NCBI GenBank assembly: GCA_938084835.1
Contig: CALKER010000006.1
Span: forward strand, 434,001 to 498,000
DNA from: an uncultured Thermoguttaceae bacterium
Lineage (GTDB): Bacteria; Planctomycetota; Planctomycetia; Pirellulales; Thermoguttaceae
Direction: 5' to 3'
Length of the DNA stretch: 64,000 nucleotides
The position numbers and the translations under genes are program-made. The notes beneath the pieces are model-generated. The model saw nothing but the letters and a program-made list of their open reading frames with translations. It searched no databases and was not told where the DNA came from. Positions 19,301 to 28,655 of this stretch are shown one piece after another. Positions within the stretch are counted from its first letter, which is position 1, and every line of letters begins with the position of its first letter.

Positions 19301-20031
19301 CACCACACAGTGCCTCCTTGCTCCTGATACCACGGAGGGTGCATAGAAATCGATTCGCGGGTAATTTCGTCAAGTGTTATTCTGTTCACCTGGGCGTTGG
19401 CCCGATGGGGTTCAACAGTCCCAGTCCAACCTACTGGGTGAACCTCTGCCGTTTTGTTCACGGGCAAAGTCACCACACGGAAGACGGGTAACTCCCATAA
19501 CCGTATCGCCGAATTAGCGTGCGGGAAAAAGGGAGACCACGCTGGGACCATCGGGGGTGGATATCGGGGTGCAACTTTTGCCTCCACAACAACAATAGGG
19601 TGGGCCTGGAACTCACACCCCGCATCCGTAAAACGAACAAAGGCATGAATAGGATAGTGCGCGGGATAGGTTTGTGGTCCGGGGACAACCCAAAATTTCT
19701 CTTCAACTGTCTCTCCGCCCCGTACCGTAAATAGTTGGGCATCTGCCGGCTGAACGTCCCAATCGTCGATTACTTTGATTCGCCATGTGCCTTGGATCGG
19801 CGTAGGGCCACGGTTTTCAATGACCAATGCAAGTTCCACGGGCAGCTCCCGCGCAGTTACTTCTGCCGGCCCCTTTATTCGTACCCGTAGCGGGCCAACT
19901 TCGTCTATCGGCGGGTTGAAAGCCAGGCATGCCGGCTGCCAAAAAGAGCAGGCGATAAACGTGACATTTACGGAGATTTTGAACAAGTACTTGCGTGCAC
20001 AAAGAGGCACGGGCATGACGGGAATGCTCAT
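16303..20031 (-). CDS. Very large secreted protein with GH101-like TIM-barrel region
   Basis: This encodes 1242 residues; ATG at 20031 has CGGAG 7 bases upstream. The N-terminus has a hydrophobic export segment ending near LAFNPP (about 38). Residues about 45-150 look like an Ig-like NEW-type domain (ELALVIENRGPTPIQG), about 200-350 like a jelly-roll carbohydrate-binding domain, and about 370-590 like a beta-supersandwich. A barrel at about 600-900 carries FDLWRGRYQESVGAL, DAMVLWHNWQRWGYDY, LFALHDNYIDFYPD, and acidic strand ends AYFIDVWASI and APQISESGHD. C-terminal beta domains follow. This resembles GH101/GH129-type enzymes that release O-glycans, with candidate catalytic Asp and Glu in those two motifs. 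No neighbouring polysaccharide genes define a substrate. Family call is moderate, precise activity uncertain. Confidence 0.6.
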   Translation of the reverse strand: MSIPVMPVPLCARKYLFKISVNVTFIACSFWQPACLAFNPPIDEVGPLRVRIKGPAEVTARELPVELALVIENRGPTPIQGTWRIKVIDDWDVQPADAQLFTVRGGETVEEKFWVVPGPQTYPAHYPIHAFVRFTDAGCEFQAHPIVVVEAKVAPRYPPPMVPAWSPFFPHANSAIRLWELPVFRVVTLPVNKTAEVHPVGWTGTVEPHRANAQVNRITLDEITRESISMHPPWYQEQGGTVWWEIPLRLPEGTQVRLHFYAGINPVGQGDGVTFRVRVAPWDTPAGTPGEVLFEHHVTRKSWSPFSAELTPYAGKSILLQLEAHPGPNLNTGWDQAYWGEPILEVGDPKTARVSADKIVPEVLGKATIGGQSWEFVLWPRQRGWMDAVVAARAEAGKEIRFHGFQLRALGVRLDTPDSPFPLRAVEDESTAGLRQIRHRLETPYGPFDLLISAEVTHGGLRFRFWLENTPQPKPFWHVHLEDSAINLWEEPVWRVYLGHGNVVQRPGSFTLGFDGHRLATSFVGLEFVGDKCILQAVDVPPDDFRVEANGHHASLHTPHKVTMTLIPHTSAWEAVAIYRDTCGVQAASGVPLVAGRFVFDLWRGRYQESVGALQQAFRYGLTDAMVLWHNWQRWGYDYRLPEIFPPNPQLGTTEEMKLLIDTCRRHEVLFALHDNYIDFYPDAEHFSFRDRIAFTRAGQPVRAWFNEGRQAQSYRFRADQVAPFLRSNLQLIKEHLAPTAYFIDVWASIKPYDYWTADGRFVDRIYTRNSWGEHFAWIRDYLGNNAPQISESGHDQLIGWLDGATANHLRVGPPVGEGRYRWAVWNWPCEDAERIPWLDAAHHHRFILHGAGYSSRYQAGLDPRLHGIYSDDYITTEILTGRPAMVDAPFGYHVIRKYWLTQPIARALALQTIDRVTFFDDDIHRQIVTWSNGAKVWVNRSSSDWVVEGNILPPYGFLARLESSRGLIEASIARRDGVITEMSICPDWLYVNGRQPAGDIRAVRLEVKEVKIAPDGFVELPLRWVVEDPIPEGYRPFLHFCDQSGEIIFQAAIATEIRAPIQPGVVEAVARASVPKKMDPSEPFELRVGWYDPRTGHRLPLTGQDDGTQRIRIGRLRCEVRNGLLTTVSWEPINQDDYPGASRENPHRHPIDFGPIVTVGGCRIHPEGQRLIVTPLPGQGLRPWEIRVRWAALPWKLPVPTQVVPIALEGTPGKPQALEVKDQIVRLVCEPGVFAYELSRD

Positions 20032-20407
20032 GACTGGGCTCCGCCGAAGGAATTGTCTTGGGGGTTTTCTGGGAAAGATCCCTCACCGCCACCATGATGG
20101 TGCCCTATTCGATACCGCTTAGCTTTTGTCCCCTCCGGGCCAACAAGGCGTCTTCCGATGGTGCCGACCTTTAGCGCACCCCATGTTGAAGGCAAGATCA
20201 TTCAATTTACTGGGCGGAAGATTTCCGCTGCGACATACCAGCGACGGGGAACTTGGCAGCTTGCGGTCACAATCCCGCACATAGAGTGTGCCTTGAACGA
20301 CCATCGGTCCAAGTGTTCACGTGTCACGTCGGGCAACCGGGTCCACGAGCTAACAGCCGGTGTTGGCCCGGGGTTCTCCGGGGAATTTCTCCTAGGCTAC
20401 TCCCGGA
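20032..20407. other. Gap between the large secreted protein and rfbA
   Basis: No gene was recognised. CCCGGGGTTCTCCGGGG at about 20369 can form a short hairpin but lacks a T tract on either strand. Confidence 0.35.
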
Positions 20408-21295
20408 TCAAACCTCCTGCAAGAGCCGGAGGAGATACTGACCATACGAGTTCGAATAGCCCCGCGCTAGGCGTTCTAGCTGCTCTGCGGAAATGAAGCC
20501 TTTCCGAAAAGCTACTTCCTCGGGACAAGCGATCTTTAATCCTTGACGGTGTTCGATAGTAGCTACGAAGGCGGCCGCCTCCAATAGTGCCTCTGGTGTT
20601 CCTGTGTCCAACCAGGCGAAACCGCGTCCCAATAGTTGGACCCGCAGCTGATTTCGCCGAAGATACTCTAAGTTTACGTCGGTGATCTCCAGCTCGCCCC
20701 GCGCCGATGGTTTTAGCGAGGCGGCGATTTCCACTACCTGTTTGTCGTAAAAATAGAGTCCCGTGACAGCAAGCGACGACCGCGGGTTTTGGGGTTTTTC
20801 CTCGATGGAGACCGGTCTACCGGCATTGTCAAGTTCGACCACCCCATACCGCTGCGGGTCCTTCACAGGATAGGCAAAAATGGTGGCTCCTTCGCGGTGG
20901 GAGGCTGCCTGAACGAGCATCTGACCGAAGCCCTGCCCGAAAAAAATGTTGTCACCCAACACAAGGGCCACCGGTTCGTCTCCAATGAAGTCCCGGTCCA
21001 GCAAAAACGCTTGAGCAATGCCTTTCGGCTCAGGTTGCACGCAATATCGGATGGTAATTCCCCACTGGCTTCCATCGCCAAGAAGCCGCCCGAAAAGACC
21101 GATATCGTGGGGTGTAGAAATGAGCAGGATGTTTCGTATCCCCGCAAGCATGAGAGTGCATAAGGGATAGTAGACCATCGGCTTGTCGTAGACGGGCAGA
21201 AGTTGCTTGCTGATTGCCCGAGTCATGGGGTGAAGCCGTGTGCCGGCTCCCCCGGCGAGAATTATTCCCTTGGAAATAACCGGTTCCGCCGTCAT
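20408..21295 (-). CDS. rfbA: Glucose-1-phosphate thymidylyltransferase
   Basis: This encodes 295 residues. The enzyme joins dTTP and glucose-1-phosphate to dTDP-glucose, the first step of dTDP-rhamnose and related sugar synthesis, in the cytoplasm. The nucleotide-binding signature [15 protein letters not shown] is at 9-23, followed by [16 protein letters not shown] (30-45), [10 protein letters not shown] (about 111-120), VEIEEKP-like SIEEKPQNP, and [13 protein letters not shown], all as in RmlA. Length matches the short RmlA family. The start has a weak AAAGG about 10 bases upstream. rfbB lies 329 bases upstream on the same strand; rfbC and rfbD are not in the window. Confidence 0.95.
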   Translation of the reverse strand: MTAEPVISKGIILAGGAGTRLHPMTRAISKQLLPVYDKPMVYYPLCTLMLAGIRNILLISTPHDIGLFGRLLGDGSQWGITIRYCVQPEPKGIAQAFLLDRDFIGDEPVALVLGDNIFFGQGFGQMLVQAASHREGATIFAYPVKDPQRYGVVELDNAGRPVSIEEKPQNPRSSLAVTGLYFYDKQVVEIAASLKPSARGELEITDVNLEYLRRNQLRVQLLGRGFAWLDTGTPEALLEAAAFVATIEHRQGLKIACPEEVAFRKGFISAEQLERLARGYSNSYGQYLLRLLQEV

Positions 21296-21624
21296 CGCAC
21301 GAGCCTTTGTTATCTCAAGGATTTACCGAATTAAAGTGCCTTCCACTGATCGAGACGCAAATCGGTAAGTCGCTTGCAAACCTGAGGCCTGTCTCCGCGC
21401 AAACTTTCGTTTCCCGTTTGCCTTCGAAGCTTCCCATAAAGCCACGAACGGCTTTTAGCCTCCTGCAAAAGAGACGGCCTCGGAACAGTGGCCTGCGGCA
21501 GTATCTCGGGGCCCTTAGCCCCCCCCTGAGATTGTGCCTCACCGGTCTTTAGTGCGTTAATCTCCTCGAAGGCTCAAGTTAGGACACAGACATTCTCATT
21601 TTCATAAATGAAGGTTTTAATTGT
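21296..21624. other. Gap between rfbB and rfbA
   Basis: No gene was seen. An imperfect hairpin at 21503-21534 (ATCTC...GAGAT with G/C arms inside) has no T tract, so it is not a clear terminator. Confidence 0.35.
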
Positions 21625-22764
21625 TTACGAAAGGGCCTTGTCCAATGAGGCAGTCTGCCCTAGACCCAGCCTTTCCCGCTGGTATTTCCCGGAAGTTACA
21701 CGATCGACCCAGGTGCGATTGGCAAGATACCAAAGGACGGTTTGCTTCAATCCTTGATTAAATTCGATCTGTGGGTACCACCCGAGGCGATGCATTTTTG
21801 TAGAGTCAAGAGCGTATCGCCGGTCGTGTCCTGGTCGATCGGCTACAAAGGTAATAAGTGAACGGCAGGGACGATGAGGAAGCTCAGGGCAGAGTTGGTC
21901 GACGATATCGCAGATCATTTGCACGACGTCAATGTTTTTCCGCTCGCAATCTCCGCCAATATTGTAGGTCTCTCCTGGAGTGCCGGCGCGAAGAACGAAT
22001 TCGATGGCACGGCAATGGTCTTCCACATGGAGCCAATCGCGGACATTTTGTCCGTCCCCATAAACGGGAAGTGACTTACCCTCCAAACAATTGAGGATCA
22101 TTAGCGGGAGAAGCTTTTCCGGGAACTGATATGGCCCATAGTTGTTGGAAGCGTGTGTTACAATCACAGGAAGACCGTAGGTCTTCCAATAGGCCCGCGC
22201 AAAATGGTCACCCGCGGCCTTCGAAGCTGCATACGGCGAATTTGGTGCGTATGGAGTCCACTCGTGGAACTTTCCCTCAGGGCCGAGGGAACCGTACACT
22301 TCGTCCGTAGAGATGTGTATGAATCGGAATCGATTCTTTTCTTCTGGCGGCAAGGTGCTCCAATACACGCGGCTGGCCTCAAGAAGTCGGAAAGTTCCAA
22401 CTACATTGGTGTGAACAAATTCCGCCGGGCCATCGATCGATCGATCCACATGCGATTCGGCTGCAAAGTTGATCACCGCCCAAGGCCGATAGCTCTGAAG
22501 AAGTTCCAGCACAAGAAGACCGTCGGCGATATCTCCTTGCACGAACACATGCCGAGGATCGGGAAGAATGTCCGCCAGCGAGTCGAGATTGCCCGCGTAG
22601 GTAAGCTTGTCGAGGTTCACCACCCGGCGGGCTGCCTCGAGAGGGGGGATTTTCGCAGGTTCGCCCTGAACCCATTGGGGCCCCTTAAGCCAATAACGCA
22701 CGAAATTGCTACCAATAAAGCCTGCGCCGCCTGTGACCAAAATGGTATCCAAAGACTCGACCAT
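21625..22764 (-). CDS. rfbB: dTDP-glucose 4,6-dehydratase
   Basis: This encodes 379 residues from ATG at 22764; a start at 22953 would add 63 residues before the Rossmann fold and has no support. The enzyme converts dTDP-glucose to dTDP-4-keto-6-deoxyglucose with bound NAD. The sequence shows TGGAGFIG at 11-18, [24 protein letters not shown] with the active-site Asp-Glu, catalytic YAASK, and [12 protein letters not shown]. An insertion of about 15 residues after [11 protein letters not shown] is normal for the family. With rfbA it provides an activated deoxysugar precursor, likely for envelope glycans. It is about 30 residues longer than typical RfbB, mostly at the N-terminal region and C-tail. 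Confidence 0.95.
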   Translation of the reverse strand: MVESLDTILVTGGAGFIGSNFVRYWLKGPQWVQGEPAKIPPLEAARRVVNLDKLTYAGNLDSLADILPDPRHVFVQGDIADGLLVLELLQSYRPWAVINFAAESHVDRSIDGPAEFVHTNVVGTFRLLEASRVYWSTLPPEEKNRFRFIHISTDEVYGSLGPEGKFHEWTPYAPNSPYAASKAAGDHFARAYWKTYGLPVIVTHASNNYGPYQFPEKLLPLMILNCLEGKSLPVYGDGQNVRDWLHVEDHCRAIEFVLRAGTPGETYNIGGDCERKNIDVVQMICDIVDQLCPELPHRPCRSLITFVADRPGHDRRYALDSTKMHRLGWYPQIEFNQGLKQTVLWYLANRTWVDRVTSGKYQRERLGLGQTASLDKALS

Positions 22765-23640
22765 TAAAGCTGGCTCCCCGCATAGTAGGAGTGATGCTCG
22801 AAGCCAATCATAGCGCCTAATCAAATCTAGTATGACAAGTAAGATCCAAATAGTGAACCATTTACAGTTGGGGCGCGTGGGGATCGTTTTCGGAAGTGCC
22901 TGCGGAACTGGGCCAAAGCGCTGCCATCGGTAAAACAAAGGGTGGAAACCCAAAGAACTCTGGCCCGAGGAAAAACTGGATGCTTCCTAAGTGTGTTTGC
23001 TTAATAGGCTCTGGTGTTTGAGGGTGGCGCGCTTGAACATCCCACTCAACCAGCCGATGTCGTTCGTTCTAGATTTAGGCTGGGGATCGTTCCATTTTTA
23101 AGTTCCGTACCGGAGCCACTGGTAGGCAGACTTATAAATTCCCCCACTTAGGAAAATACATCGCTAGCCAAGGGAAGGGTGTACTTTAGGGGAGAAATCT
23201 CGCGCGAATACCGGGAGGTTCTCTGCGGGTTTCGAAAATGTAAAGGATTTAACGGATCTTTTGCGGTTAGCGGTTAATTGACAGCCCGAACTTCTGCCTT
23301 ATTTTCGGGGCGGGTTTATACTATACCACGATGAGGAGCGCCGAAATTCACGGGGTGAATTAAATCGGTCGGACGTCCCAAAAACAAAAATCCTGGCCAG
23401 AGAGTGGCCAGGAAAAAGAACTTAGTAGATAAACGTAATGATATCTTTAAGCTGTTGTGGCTATCGTGGCTCGCGAAATTCTCCGCTACAGCCCCCCCAC
23501 CGGCAGTGCGATCCGTTGACTTAGATCTCACGGCTCGGCCCGTTTTGATCGGTTAAGTTGTGGCCGCCTTGGTAGTCTCGGGGGAGGGGTGTGGTGGGAA
23601 AGGCCTAACCCTAGGTGTCGCGCTCCCATTCGTCAGCTTG
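22765..23640. other. Gap between rfbB and Cys-rich protein gene
   Basis: It contains the minus-strand terminator at 23380-23412 and about 230 bases between that and the Cys-rich gene, forming a long 3' untranslated stretch. TATACTATA near 23318 could be part of a promoter. No gene was supported. Confidence 0.4.
23380..23412 (-). terminator. Rho-independent terminator, minus strand
   Basis: On the minus strand, CCTGGCCA (23412-23405) pairs perfectly with TGGCCAGG (23399-23392) around a 5-base loop and runs into TTTTTGTTTTT. It serves the Cys-rich protein gene, 230 bases upstream in transcription. Confidence 0.85.
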
Positions 23641-24288
23641 TCAGGCGGAGACATCGGGAATCGGCGCCTTAGGCAACGGCTTGATTTCCGGCGGCGGGGC
23701 TTCGCTGGGCGCTACGGCTGGGGTCGGCTCACTAGCTGCCTCGTGTGCCTGACAGCAAATCGTAGGCCCGCAACCAATAAGCTTCAAAATTGCATTCAAA
23801 AGGCCGCCACACGGGCCACATTGCACGACCGGCTGCGACATCCGCGCTCGGATCGCGTCGAGAAGTGTCGGCCGGCGTGCTGAGGGGCAGCAGGAAACTT
23901 TGGGGGCTTCTACAATGGGCGCCGGGCATATCGGCACTTTAGGAGCTGGAACAGCAGGTGCAGGGCATTGAAGCGCCGGTGCCACGACGACTTCGCGGAT
24001 CTCCTGCCGGACGCGAGCTACCTGGCATTGGACACGAGGAAGCACCGGAGGCAAGCACAGCGGCTCAGGCGCTGGGCACACTACTTGTTCGCACCGCTGA
24101 GGCGGGCATGGAACCTCCGGGCAACACGGCCCCACTATCAGACTCCGAAGGCCCGCAAATAGGTCAGACACCAGAGGTCTGCAACAAACGATCTTTTCCT
24201 CTCCTTGGGACTCTGTCGCCTGACCCAGTGCCGCTGAGGCAACTGCAAACCCTGCAAGGAACGTAAAAGGCACAAGGAACCTTCTCAT
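23641..24288 (-). CDS. Secreted Cys/Pro-rich protein, function unknown
   Basis: This encodes 215 residues from ATG at 24288, preceded by GGAGAG; an ATG 18 bases upstream is less likely. A signal peptide (MRRFLVPFTFLAGFAVASAALGQA region) is followed by 18 cysteines, many as CC or Cys-Pro pairs (PCCPEVPCPPQRC, APKVPICPAP), then a short helical part with ARMSQPVVQCGPCGG and a Pro/Ala-rich tail. Exported disulfide-rich proteins of this kind suit a covalently cross-linked envelope or surface layer; planctomycete walls are known to be protein- and cystine-rich. No enzymatic motif is visible. It is transcribed alone and ended by the strong terminator at 23380-23412. Confidence 0.7.
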   Translation of the reverse strand: MRRFLVPFTFLAGFAVASAALGQATESQGEEKIVCCRPLVSDLFAGLRSLIVGPCCPEVPCPPQRCEQVVCPAPEPLCLPPVLPRVQCQVARVRQEIREVVVAPALQCPAPAVPAPKVPICPAPIVEAPKVSCCPSARRPTLLDAIRARMSQPVVQCGPCGGLLNAILKLIGCGPTICCQAHEAASEPTPAVAPSEAPPPEIKPLPKAPIPDVSA

Positions 24289-25012
24289 AGTCACAGCTCT
24301 CCGCATAACCGAATTTCAATGCTTTTCACCGACATACGCTTGGGCGAGGTTCTTTTTGGGCAAGCTTTGGGGTGGGCGAAACTGGGCTGGGGCCCTTCCG
24401 CCGTGGGTCACCGTTCCAGCCTGCAGATTTACTTCCCGTGAAAAAACCGCTACGGCTTTAAAGTGGAATGCCCTAGGGCGAGTTTCGTTCCGTTTCCTGC
24501 GGTTCGCGATGCTGGCGGTGGGCACGGTTGGTTAGGGTCTTCAGGTCCGCCTCTCACAATCGTTTATCGACCGGGGGAAGGGGTGGGCTTGAACACTCGG
24601 CACCGCTTTAGCCAAGGCTAATCGGGAAGCGGAATTGTGGCTCCTTACCGATTGAGTGGTGTTGGTGAAATAAGGAAATCTTGCGGATCCTCATCTTTGT
24701 TCCGCGTGACTATTACAATTAGTGGTCACGGAAATTTGCTCCATTCACGTCAACTTTTCATTCGGACGGGGCTCGGTGAGATGAGCTTTATCTGATGGGA
24801 AGATCGACCTTTGGCAGAAAGTCGAGGAAAATGACGACAAGCCACAATTTGCCGCTGACGGGGCAGGTGGGAGGGAATCCTCACAGTGCTTTTTAGAGGA
24901 ATTCGCCGGCAGGTTATGGCCTCTTTAAGAGGATGCACACGCCAGTGGGTAGAAAAATGTTTTTTAGTGTTTTTTAGATTCTCATGGTGACGGAAGGTGA
25001 GGACAGGCTCAA
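24289..25012. other. Divergent gap upstream of symporter
   Basis: No supported gene was seen. An inverted repeat GTGAC/GTCAC around 24703-24727 and a perfect 10-bp tandem repeat TGTTTTTTAG at 24959-24978 lie in the upstream region of the symporter. Both may be regulatory or chance. Confidence 0.35.
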
Positions 25013-26524
25013 GTGTTAGAGGGGAGAATTCTGGATTACTTCGTCATAGCCGTTTATCTATTTTTGGTTCTCGCTCTTGGGTTTCATCTCGGGCGGGGGC
25101 AGAAAACGGCTCAAGCTTTTTTGTTGGGTGACCGGAGTTTACCCTGGCTTGCTGTGCTTGGCTCCATCGTGGCTACCGAAACAAGCTCAGTCACCTTTCT
25201 CAGTGTTCCGGGCTTGTCTTTTGCCGACAACGGCAGTGGCTTTTTATTTTTGCAGCTAAGTTTCGGTTACATCCTTGGCCGCTGCTTGGTGGTGGTGCTC
25301 TTGTTGCCCCAATATTTCACCGGTTCGCTCTTCACGGCCTATCAAGTTTTGGAAAGACGGTTTGGCGGCGCAACTAAATTTACGGCATCTGGTCTATTTC
25401 TTTTAATGCGTAATTTGGCTGACGGTCTTCGGCTTTATTTGACAGCTCTTGTTGTTCAAATACTTTTGGGATGGCACATCGCGGTTTCGATTCTCATACT
25501 GGCGCTGGTGACCACAGTGTACACGCTTTATGGCGGGCTACGCTCGGTTGTGTGGAATGATTGTCTGCAGTTAGGCGTTTATCTGCTGGGAGCGTTTGTT
25601 TCTCTGGCGGTGATTGCCACTTATCTTGCACAGGCACTGGGCCTTGAGGGTCTTGCGTTTACGGCGGGAATTGCTGAGATAATTCGCTTCGGACAGGACA
25701 CCGGGCGTTTTCGTTTCATTGAACTTCGTTTCGCCTTAACAGAGCCTTACACCTTATGGTCAGGGTTATTGGGAGGAATTTTTGTGTCGCTCGCGACTCA
25801 TGGCACGGACCAGTTGATGGTGCAAAGATATCTCTCCGCGCGAGGCCTTCGCGACGCAGGCAAGGCTCTTGTGCTCAGCGGGTTTGTGGTGACCATGCAG
25901 TTTGCCATTTTCTTATTTCTCGGCGTAGCCTTGGCTGCCTTTTACCGGGTCGTCTATCCAGAAGCCATGGCACTTCGCCCGGATCAAGCGTTAGCCTATT
26001 TTGTGGTGCATCACCTGCCCCCTGGCGTTTGCGGTCTAGTGATCGCGGCGGTTTTAGCCGCGGCCATGTCCACACTTTCCAGCTCGCTCAATTCTTCCGC
26101 TTCAGCGGCCATCAACGATTTTTACGCTGCCTGGCGACCAAGCGACAGTGCCACGGGAGCTGATCTCCTTTGGCATAGTCGCGTTGTGACGCTTCTATTC
26201 GCTTTGGTCCAGGTTGCGGTCGCACTTAGTGGACCATATTGGACTCGGTCGGTAATCGAAAATGTGATGGCCATCGCCACGATCACAAGTGGAGTCACTC
26301 TAGGCATTTTTCTGCTGGGAGTGCTAATTCCCCGTGCCGGGCAGGCGGCGGCACTCTGCGGCCTCGCCAGTGGTTGTTTGGTGGTTGGTCTTGCTGTTTT
26401 CTACCTGAAGGTTAGCTGGCCGTGGTATGCAATGATCGGAGCTCTAGCAGTGCTGATCACGGGAGCTACCATACAAGCCTTTGGTCACAAACAAACCGCC
26501 CCGGCACCGCAGCTGGACTCCTGA
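25013..26524 (+). CDS. Sodium:solute symporter family transporter
   Basis: This encodes 503 residues from GTG at 25013, with AAGGTGAGG about 10 bases upstream. About 13 hydrophobic helices are visible, the SSS-family fold. The helix-1 region has YFVIAVYLFLVLALGFHLGR, followed by FLLGDRSLPW and SIVATETSSVTFLSVPG, which correspond to the conserved GGR.../sodium-site segment of SSS proteins. Near the middle, LATHGTDQLMVQRYLSAR matches the typical GTDQxxVQR signature. It should import a sugar, amino acid or organic acid with sodium across the inner membrane; substrate is unknown. A 11-residue frame (24984-25019) overlaps the start by 7 bases and may be chance. The convergent Tat oxidoreductase could act on a related substrate. 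Confidence 0.9.
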   Translation: MLEGRILDYFVIAVYLFLVLALGFHLGRGQKTAQAFLLGDRSLPWLAVLGSIVATETSSVTFLSVPGLSFADNGSGFLFLQLSFGYILGRCLVVVLLLPQYFTGSLFTAYQVLERRFGGATKFTASGLFLLMRNLADGLRLYLTALVVQILLGWHIAVSILILALVTTVYTLYGGLRSVVWNDCLQLGVYLLGAFVSLAVIATYLAQALGLEGLAFTAGIAEIIRFGQDTGRFRFIELRFALTEPYTLWSGLLGGIFVSLATHGTDQLMVQRYLSARGLRDAGKALVLSGFVVTMQFAIFLFLGVALAAFYRVVYPEAMALRPDQALAYFVVHHLPPGVCGLVIAAVLAAAMSTLSSSLNSSASAAINDFYAAWRPSDSATGADLLWHSRVVTLLFALVQVAVALSGPYWTRSVIENVMAIATITSGVTLGIFLLGVLIPRAGQAAALCGLASGCLVVGLAVFYLKVSWPWYAMIGALAVLITGATIQAFGHKQTAPAPQLDS

Positions 26525-26706
26525 AGCGATAGAGTTCCTATGAGCGGCACGTGAGAGTTCCCGCTTCCAGCTTGTTACCATCGTCAATGCCTCGAAGGCA
26601 AGCCGGAGCCACTAAATGAGATGTGAGGGGCGCGACTCAAAAATATCGTCGTTCCGCACACCTGGGGAATTTACATCGTGGTTTGCCTTCGCCGGTCGGC
26701 CAACGG

Positions 26707-28038
26707 TTATGCCCCCTCAAACGGATCGCGGAGTGGCCGCGATCGCAGGACGTTGGCCTCTTCGTCGCCGGGAAATGAAATGGTATTGGGATCGAAGCGT
26801 AGTGGCCGGTCGAGGATCCACGAAATGGCCGCCGCATGGCAAGCAATGTGGGAGTTTCGCATGATTTCCGCGTGGGCGGCGGGTTGACCTCCGCGCCGAA
26901 CACAGTCAAAGAAATTTCGTGCGTGAGCGGAAACATCCAGCCCCTTGACGCGTTTTACCCTTTCTGGAATATCCGCGCGCAAGGAAGCTGGTTGAACCTC
27001 GATTTCACCTTCGTCCCCCGTCTCTACCCAGCCTTCGTCCCCGACAAACCGGACCGGGCAGGTACCGAGTCGGGTGATAAACTGTGGACTTCGGTCGCCA
27101 AATGGCGTCTTTAAAAACTCGAGGATCAGTCGCACACCGTTGGCGTAGCGGCAAATTATTCGCTCTTTTTGCGGTTCGAACTCCACAGGCATGGTATCAT
27201 CGGCACCAATGGCCCATTGGCACAGGTCAACGGTGTGGGCGCCCCAGTCGAGGAGTCGCGCTCCCGAGTCAAAGTCCCATTGGCCTCGCCACTGACCTTG
27301 GACATAGGCAGAATTGTAAGGACGCCACGGCGCCGGGCCCAGCCATAGGTTCCAATCAAGGATCTCTTTCGGAGGCGTTTTTTCCCTGGGGAGCCAACTG
27401 TTCAGAAGGATCGGCTCGTAAACCGAAGCATACAGTGTGTGGATCTTGCCGAGTTTTCCGCTGCGGGCTAATTCAACCGCATACTGAAAATTGGGTACGC
27501 TCCGCCGTTGCGTTCCCGCCTGGAACACCTTCTTGGTTTGGCGGAACACTTCTGCAATTTGCTGGCAGAGTTCGATGGTTAGACCGCAAGGTTTCTCGCA
27601 GTAGACGTGCTTTCCGGCTTTGGCAGCCATCATCGAGGCGGTGGCGTGCCATCTGTCGCCGGTGGCTACCATGACCGTATCGATATCTTGGCGATCAAGC
27701 AGCTCGCGAAGGTCACGATACACTCGGCAGTCCTGATTGCCGTAATGTTTGTCAACAAGGGCCTTGCCGGCCTGGCGGCGTTCTGCGGATACATCCGCAA
27801 TTGCCACGCAGCGGATGTCGGGAAGTTGAAGCATGGCCTGAAGGTTGTAGGTGGCCCTGGGTCCGATTCCGATCACCCCCAAGGTAATTCTTTCACTTGG
27901 GGCCACCTGCCCGGCTAGTCCGAGGGTTTGGCTTGGAATGACAATCGGTGCAGCTCCGGAGACGGTCATTAGGGCCGAGCCCTGCAAAAATTCCCGTCGT
28001 GTCTTTTTTCGCAGTGCTTCTTTTCTGCTGGGCCGCAT
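26707..28038 (-). CDS. Tat-exported Gfo/Idh/MocA family oxidoreductase
   Basis: This encodes 443 residues; ATG at 28038 has GAGGAGG 11 bases upstream. A twin-arginine signal (TRREFLQGSA at 13-22 and a hydrophobic run to about 40) directs folded, cofactor-loaded enzyme to the periplasm. The NAD(P)-binding Rossmann half starts ITLGVIGIGPR (51-61), and HVYCEKPCG carries the conserved Lys of the EKP motif. The C-terminal alpha/beta domain contains LLDWGAHTVDLCQWAIG, the usual G-HxxD region. Members oxidise or reduce sugars and cyclitols. Many exported paralogues occur in planctomycetes. A pair of 28-base repeats lies at 28112-28169, close upstream, and may affect its expression. Confidence 0.9.
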   Translation of the reverse strand: MRPSRKEALRKKTRREFLQGSALMTVSGAAPIVIPSQTLGLAGQVAPSERITLGVIGIGPRATYNLQAMLQLPDIRCVAIADVSAERRQAGKALVDKHYGNQDCRVYRDLRELLDRQDIDTVMVATGDRWHATASMMAAKAGKHVYCEKPCGLTIELCQQIAEVFRQTKKVFQAGTQRRSVPNFQYAVELARSGKLGKIHTLYASVYEPILLNSWLPREKTPPKEILDWNLWLGPAPWRPYNSAYVQGQWRGQWDFDSGARLLDWGAHTVDLCQWAIGADDTMPVEFEPQKERIICRYANGVRLILEFLKTPFGDRSPQFITRLGTCPVRFVGDEGWVETGDEGEIEVQPASLRADIPERVKRVKGLDVSAHARNFFDCVRRGGQPAAHAEIMRNSHIACHAAAISWILDRPLRFDPNTISFPGDEEANVLRSRPLRDPFEGA

Positions 28039-28655
28039 AGCTTCGAAACCTCCTCGAGTTGATCTTTAACCTCTGAAGTGGGCGAATCCGCGTCCGCTGT
28101 CCTCCCCAAGCCGATACCCAATTCCTGAGAAATGGGTTAGCTGATACCCGATTCCTCAAAAATGGGTTATATGGGTTACTTATACACACGGTAAGTTTCT
28201 TTGAATATCCAAGGCTTTGAGCGGTCAGAGCCCCCTTGTTGTCACCGTGTAAGTTCACTCCGGACGTTATCCTGCACATGAGTATCAAAGCCCCAATTGA
28301 TTAACTGCGGCAGAGCTTTCGTGGGGGCAAATCCGGTCGTGGGCTTCCCATCAGGGCGTCACTTTCGTCGGAAAGCCGGTCCTGGCGAGCACATGTAGTT
28401 CATACCGGCAATAGGCCAGCCGGTTGCTCGGCGCAGATCGTATGGGCTCCTGGGGTGAACGACCTGCTCATTCTGGAAGAACCTTCTGCGAAAAATTTTG
28501 CAGGCCCAGCTCCTCGAAACCCGCGGGAAAGCCCTTTCTGCCCGTGCCAATTCGTTGCCCGGGGCAGGTGCTACGATTAAAATAATTGTGGATCGGGCCG
28601 GCGGCAATCTCGGCGGGGAAATTCGCGCTCAGAGCTTCCATCGGTTGACCCTTGG
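28039..28655. other. Divergent gap with paired repeats
   Basis: This lies between the divergent Tat oxidoreductase and the sigma factor gene. It holds the two-copy repeat at 28112-28169. No gene was supported. Confidence 0.4.
28112..28169. repeat. Two 28-base repeats, each with a small inverted repeat
   Basis: Copies at 28112-28139 and 28142-28169 match at 24 of 28 bases (period 30). Each contains ACCC(A/G)-ATTCC...AAATGGGT, so each can form a short hairpin. They sit 74-131 bases upstream of the oxidoreductase ATG, a position suited to operators of a regulator acting cooperatively. Confidence 0.75.

Noticed and set aside
21503..21534. Hairpin between rfbB and rfbA as terminator
   Set aside because: No T tract on either strand and the arms are imperfect.
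24984..25019. 11-residue leader peptide overlapping the symporter start
   Set aside because: No ribosome site and no attenuator-like codons or hairpins; likely chance.
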